A DNA stretch of 64,000 nt from Chitinophaga sp. S165 (GTDB lineage: Bacteria; Bacteroidota; Bacteroidia; Chitinophagales; Chitinophagaceae): the NCBI RefSeq assembly GCF_003182155.1, contig NZ_QGTG01000001.1:1732991-1796990 (forward strand), written 5' to 3'. Under the pieces are notes generated by a model. It was not told the DNA's origin. It saw only the letters and a program-made list of their open reading frames with translations, and ran no database searches. Each line of letters opens with the position of its first letter. The stretch's first letter is position 1. Below, in pieces: positions 63,401-64,000 of the stretch. The position numbers were made by a program, and so were the translations under genes.

Positions 63401-63948
63401 CCGCTTTGCAGCATGGCGGCAGTAACGGCAATCTCTTTAGTTTGATAACCGATAAAGCTGATGCGCAGTACATTACCCGCATCTACCAGGAGGGAAAAAC
63501 TGCCGTTCATATCGGTGATGGCCGACCGGCCGCCGCCTCTTACCACTACGGTAGCACCGATCAATGGTACGCCCAGGCTATCTGTTACCCGTCCCGCCAC
63601 CGGCGCGGCTTTCGCGTTAGTGGCATCGTCGGGTACAGGACCGCTTTTACTATAAAGGAAAATCGTATTGTCGGTTACTTTATAATTGAAAGGCTGGTTT
63701 TTAACAATGAGGTCGAGGAAACTCAGTAGCGGCATGTTTTGTACAGAAACAGATACTGCGTTCGCTTGTTGCAGCAGGTCTGACTTTCCCCATACTACAT
63801 ACCCTGTTTGTTTTTTTATAACCGCGAATACCTGCTTCATGGGTATGTCCCTTCCCGAAAAAGTGATGGACTGGGAAAAGGTGTTGGCTGACACATGTAG
63901 ACAGAAAAAAAGTAGGAAGGCACTGGTTAGTTTCATCATCCGAAGCAT
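60451..63948 (-). CDS. SusC/RagA TonB-linked outer membrane receptor with STN domain
   Basis: About 1165 residues from ATG 63948 (an upstream GTG at 63972 adds eight residues). The signal peptide is LTSAFLLFFCLHVSANTFSQ. The STN domain (about 30-105, IPMKQVFAVIKKQTGYVVWG) and a carboxypeptidase-regulatory-like domain (about 115-200, VAGRVTDSLGVPLIGATVVV) are followed by a plug (about 210-330, PLYVVDGFPYEGDLNYINPA, then AASSIYGTRAANGVISITTR) and the barrel. The STN domain predicts a FecR/sigma pair further right, outside the window. SusD follows at once. The GldA/Gldg-type transporter genes come next on the same strand, an unusual neighbourhood that could mean receptor and inner-membrane transporter act in one pathway. 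Confidence 0.94.
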   Translation of the reverse strand: MLRMMKLTSAFLLFFCLHVSANTFSQSITFSGRDIPMKQVFAVIKKQTGYVVWGKSDLLQQANAVSVSVQNMPLLSFLDLIVKNQPFNYKVTDNTIFLYSKSGPVPDDATNAKAAPVAGRVTDSLGVPLIGATVVVRGGGRSAITDMNGSFSLLVDAGNVLRISFIGYQTKEIAVTAAMLQSGNAGTIILPHISSTLTELNVTANTGYQSIPKERATGSFGVVTEATLSARMETSIMDRLEGTVPGLFMQNGIPTIRGLSTLYGNQQPLYVVDGFPYEGDLNYINPADVVNVTVMKDAAASSIYGTRAANGVISITTRHGSSRKPVVTFSSGVFFTAKPDAGYLNLLNSSQMVDLQQELFNKWHRGFTDEIRRTGNSKVLQALYEQEQGYITQAELDATLKRLKTQDGQSQLEDLFMRNNVKQRHAFSASGGNDIHQYNLMMNYTGNSGYGLRTNSDDINVGLKDRLKVFRWLDAEIGANTNIRKGKYQRESPESFYWNMPYEIIRNPDGSAADFTKLKSAYEIQRLIDLGLHDETYRPLEEMDRAELSYWSNYFRVQGGFTAKIIEGLTLDLKYQTERGTSYNKQYYNSASYYAKRMINDAAQVINNELIKNVPDGGQLYETRGNSQSYTARAQLNFDRTFASKHHVSALAGTERRAISNASTSVFKMGYSDNNLQFQPVNELLLGNLKGTQSLTSTFALPFNDGNGFYYGEERYISVYGNAGYTYNGRYNLTGSVRVDNSNLFGTDPRYRYLPLWSVGASWRMAEEDFMKDISWLNNLTIRSTYGLGGNVARTVGPFLQARSTYFAEANATATDIVYPPNKSLRWEKTATTNLGVDFAVLNNRISGSMDYYIRKTTDLLGEKTIDPTNAFPNALINYGSLNNKGFELALNTRNIASKTFSWNTTLALSFNKNRMTNINTREETVYTFTGGYGVNRIGYPMDAVFSFRSAGLDPTNGSMLVYDAGGKIVQNYDQSGTIVANMTDVKGLVYSGTLRPTYTTGLTNSFTYKQLSLSVMIIANGGNVIRDVVPTIQTGFPLRNADQRVMNFWRKPGDEKIPGMMPAPDLKGDGGSYYILLSYASDRNVLKGDYVKVRDIALTYHFEQLLSRIRKLTSAKLTFQVQNPFAWFRNDAGIDPEAYEHTIQYANRLLPVMPVYSTGIDITF

Positions 63949-64000
63949 TTTGGTTGGAAGCCGGCATGGCACACCCCCACGGCTCCAGTAAGCAGTTTTT

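Noticed and set aside
1..64000. CRISPR arrays, IS elements or rRNA genes
   Set aside because: No regularly spaced direct repeats, transposase genes with terminal inverted repeats, or rRNA sequences were seen.

Overview
The window looks like a chromosome segment of a soil-type Bacteroidota, most probably Chitinophaga or a close relative in the Chitinophagaceae. The evidence is two SusC/SusD pairs, an ECF sigma/FecR anti-sigma pair in front of an STN-containing SusC, two GH16 glucanases, type IX secretion sorting domains, a periplasmic propeller/Y_Y_Y sensor-regulator, Bacteroidota-type -7 promoter boxes (TAnnTTTG) and a GldF/GldG-like ABC transporter. No species can be assigned from the sequence alone.

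Layout. 1-3600: a TetR/adaptor/RND-pump operon (minus strand, pump cut by the window edge), preceded by a broken second TetR gene that has its own operator, promoter box and terminator. 3600-12200: small lipoprotein and hypothetical genes, a PixA/AidA-type inclusion-body protein, a cytochrome c/DUF1772 pair, a Xaa-Pro aminopeptidase, a serine beta-lactamase-like hydrolase and a large GAF protein. 12240-30757: a polymer-utilisation area with a GH16 lipoprotein divergent from a one-component sensor-regulator, then sigma factor, FecR, SusC, SusD and a zinc metalloprotease, then a 3-hydroxyisobutyrate-dehydrogenase-like enzyme and a secreted multimodular GH16. 31064-34459: a secreted sorbosone/glucose-dehydrogenase-like protein with two CBM6 modules.

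34562-39190: a tRNA-Lys(UUU) followed by two AT-rich islets. Each islet ends in a degenerate copy of the tRNA 3' end plus a terminator hairpin, as expected from stacked integrations whose integrases are gone. Cargo: an ExoX-C-domain protein, a twice-frameshifted SUKH immunity-type gene, a DUF1016/YhcG PD-(D/E)XK nuclease and an orphan lipoprotein. 39512-46863: an orphan conserved protein, a MacB/FtsX-type permease, a Crp/Fnr regulator, a receptor-gene remnant and a sigma-54 activator with four GAF-like repeats.

46985-52614: a cluster of alpha/beta hydrolases, two more Crp/Fnr regulators and a retropepsin-like protein. Three promoters here share an unusually exact architecture: palindrome TTAAC-N4-GTTAA, exactly 25 bases, then GTTTG and a conserved start region. 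This places the palindrome near -41, as for class II Crp/Fnr activation, and is the best candidate for an undescribed regulon in this window. 52891-63948: a TPR/thioredoxin protein, a conserved hypothetical protein, and a minus-strand SusC-SusD-ABC ATPase-GldFG-like permease run that may couple an outer-membrane receptor to an inner-membrane transporter.

All coordinates, motifs and palindromes were read by eye. Family names are recognitions from sequence patterns, not database hits.
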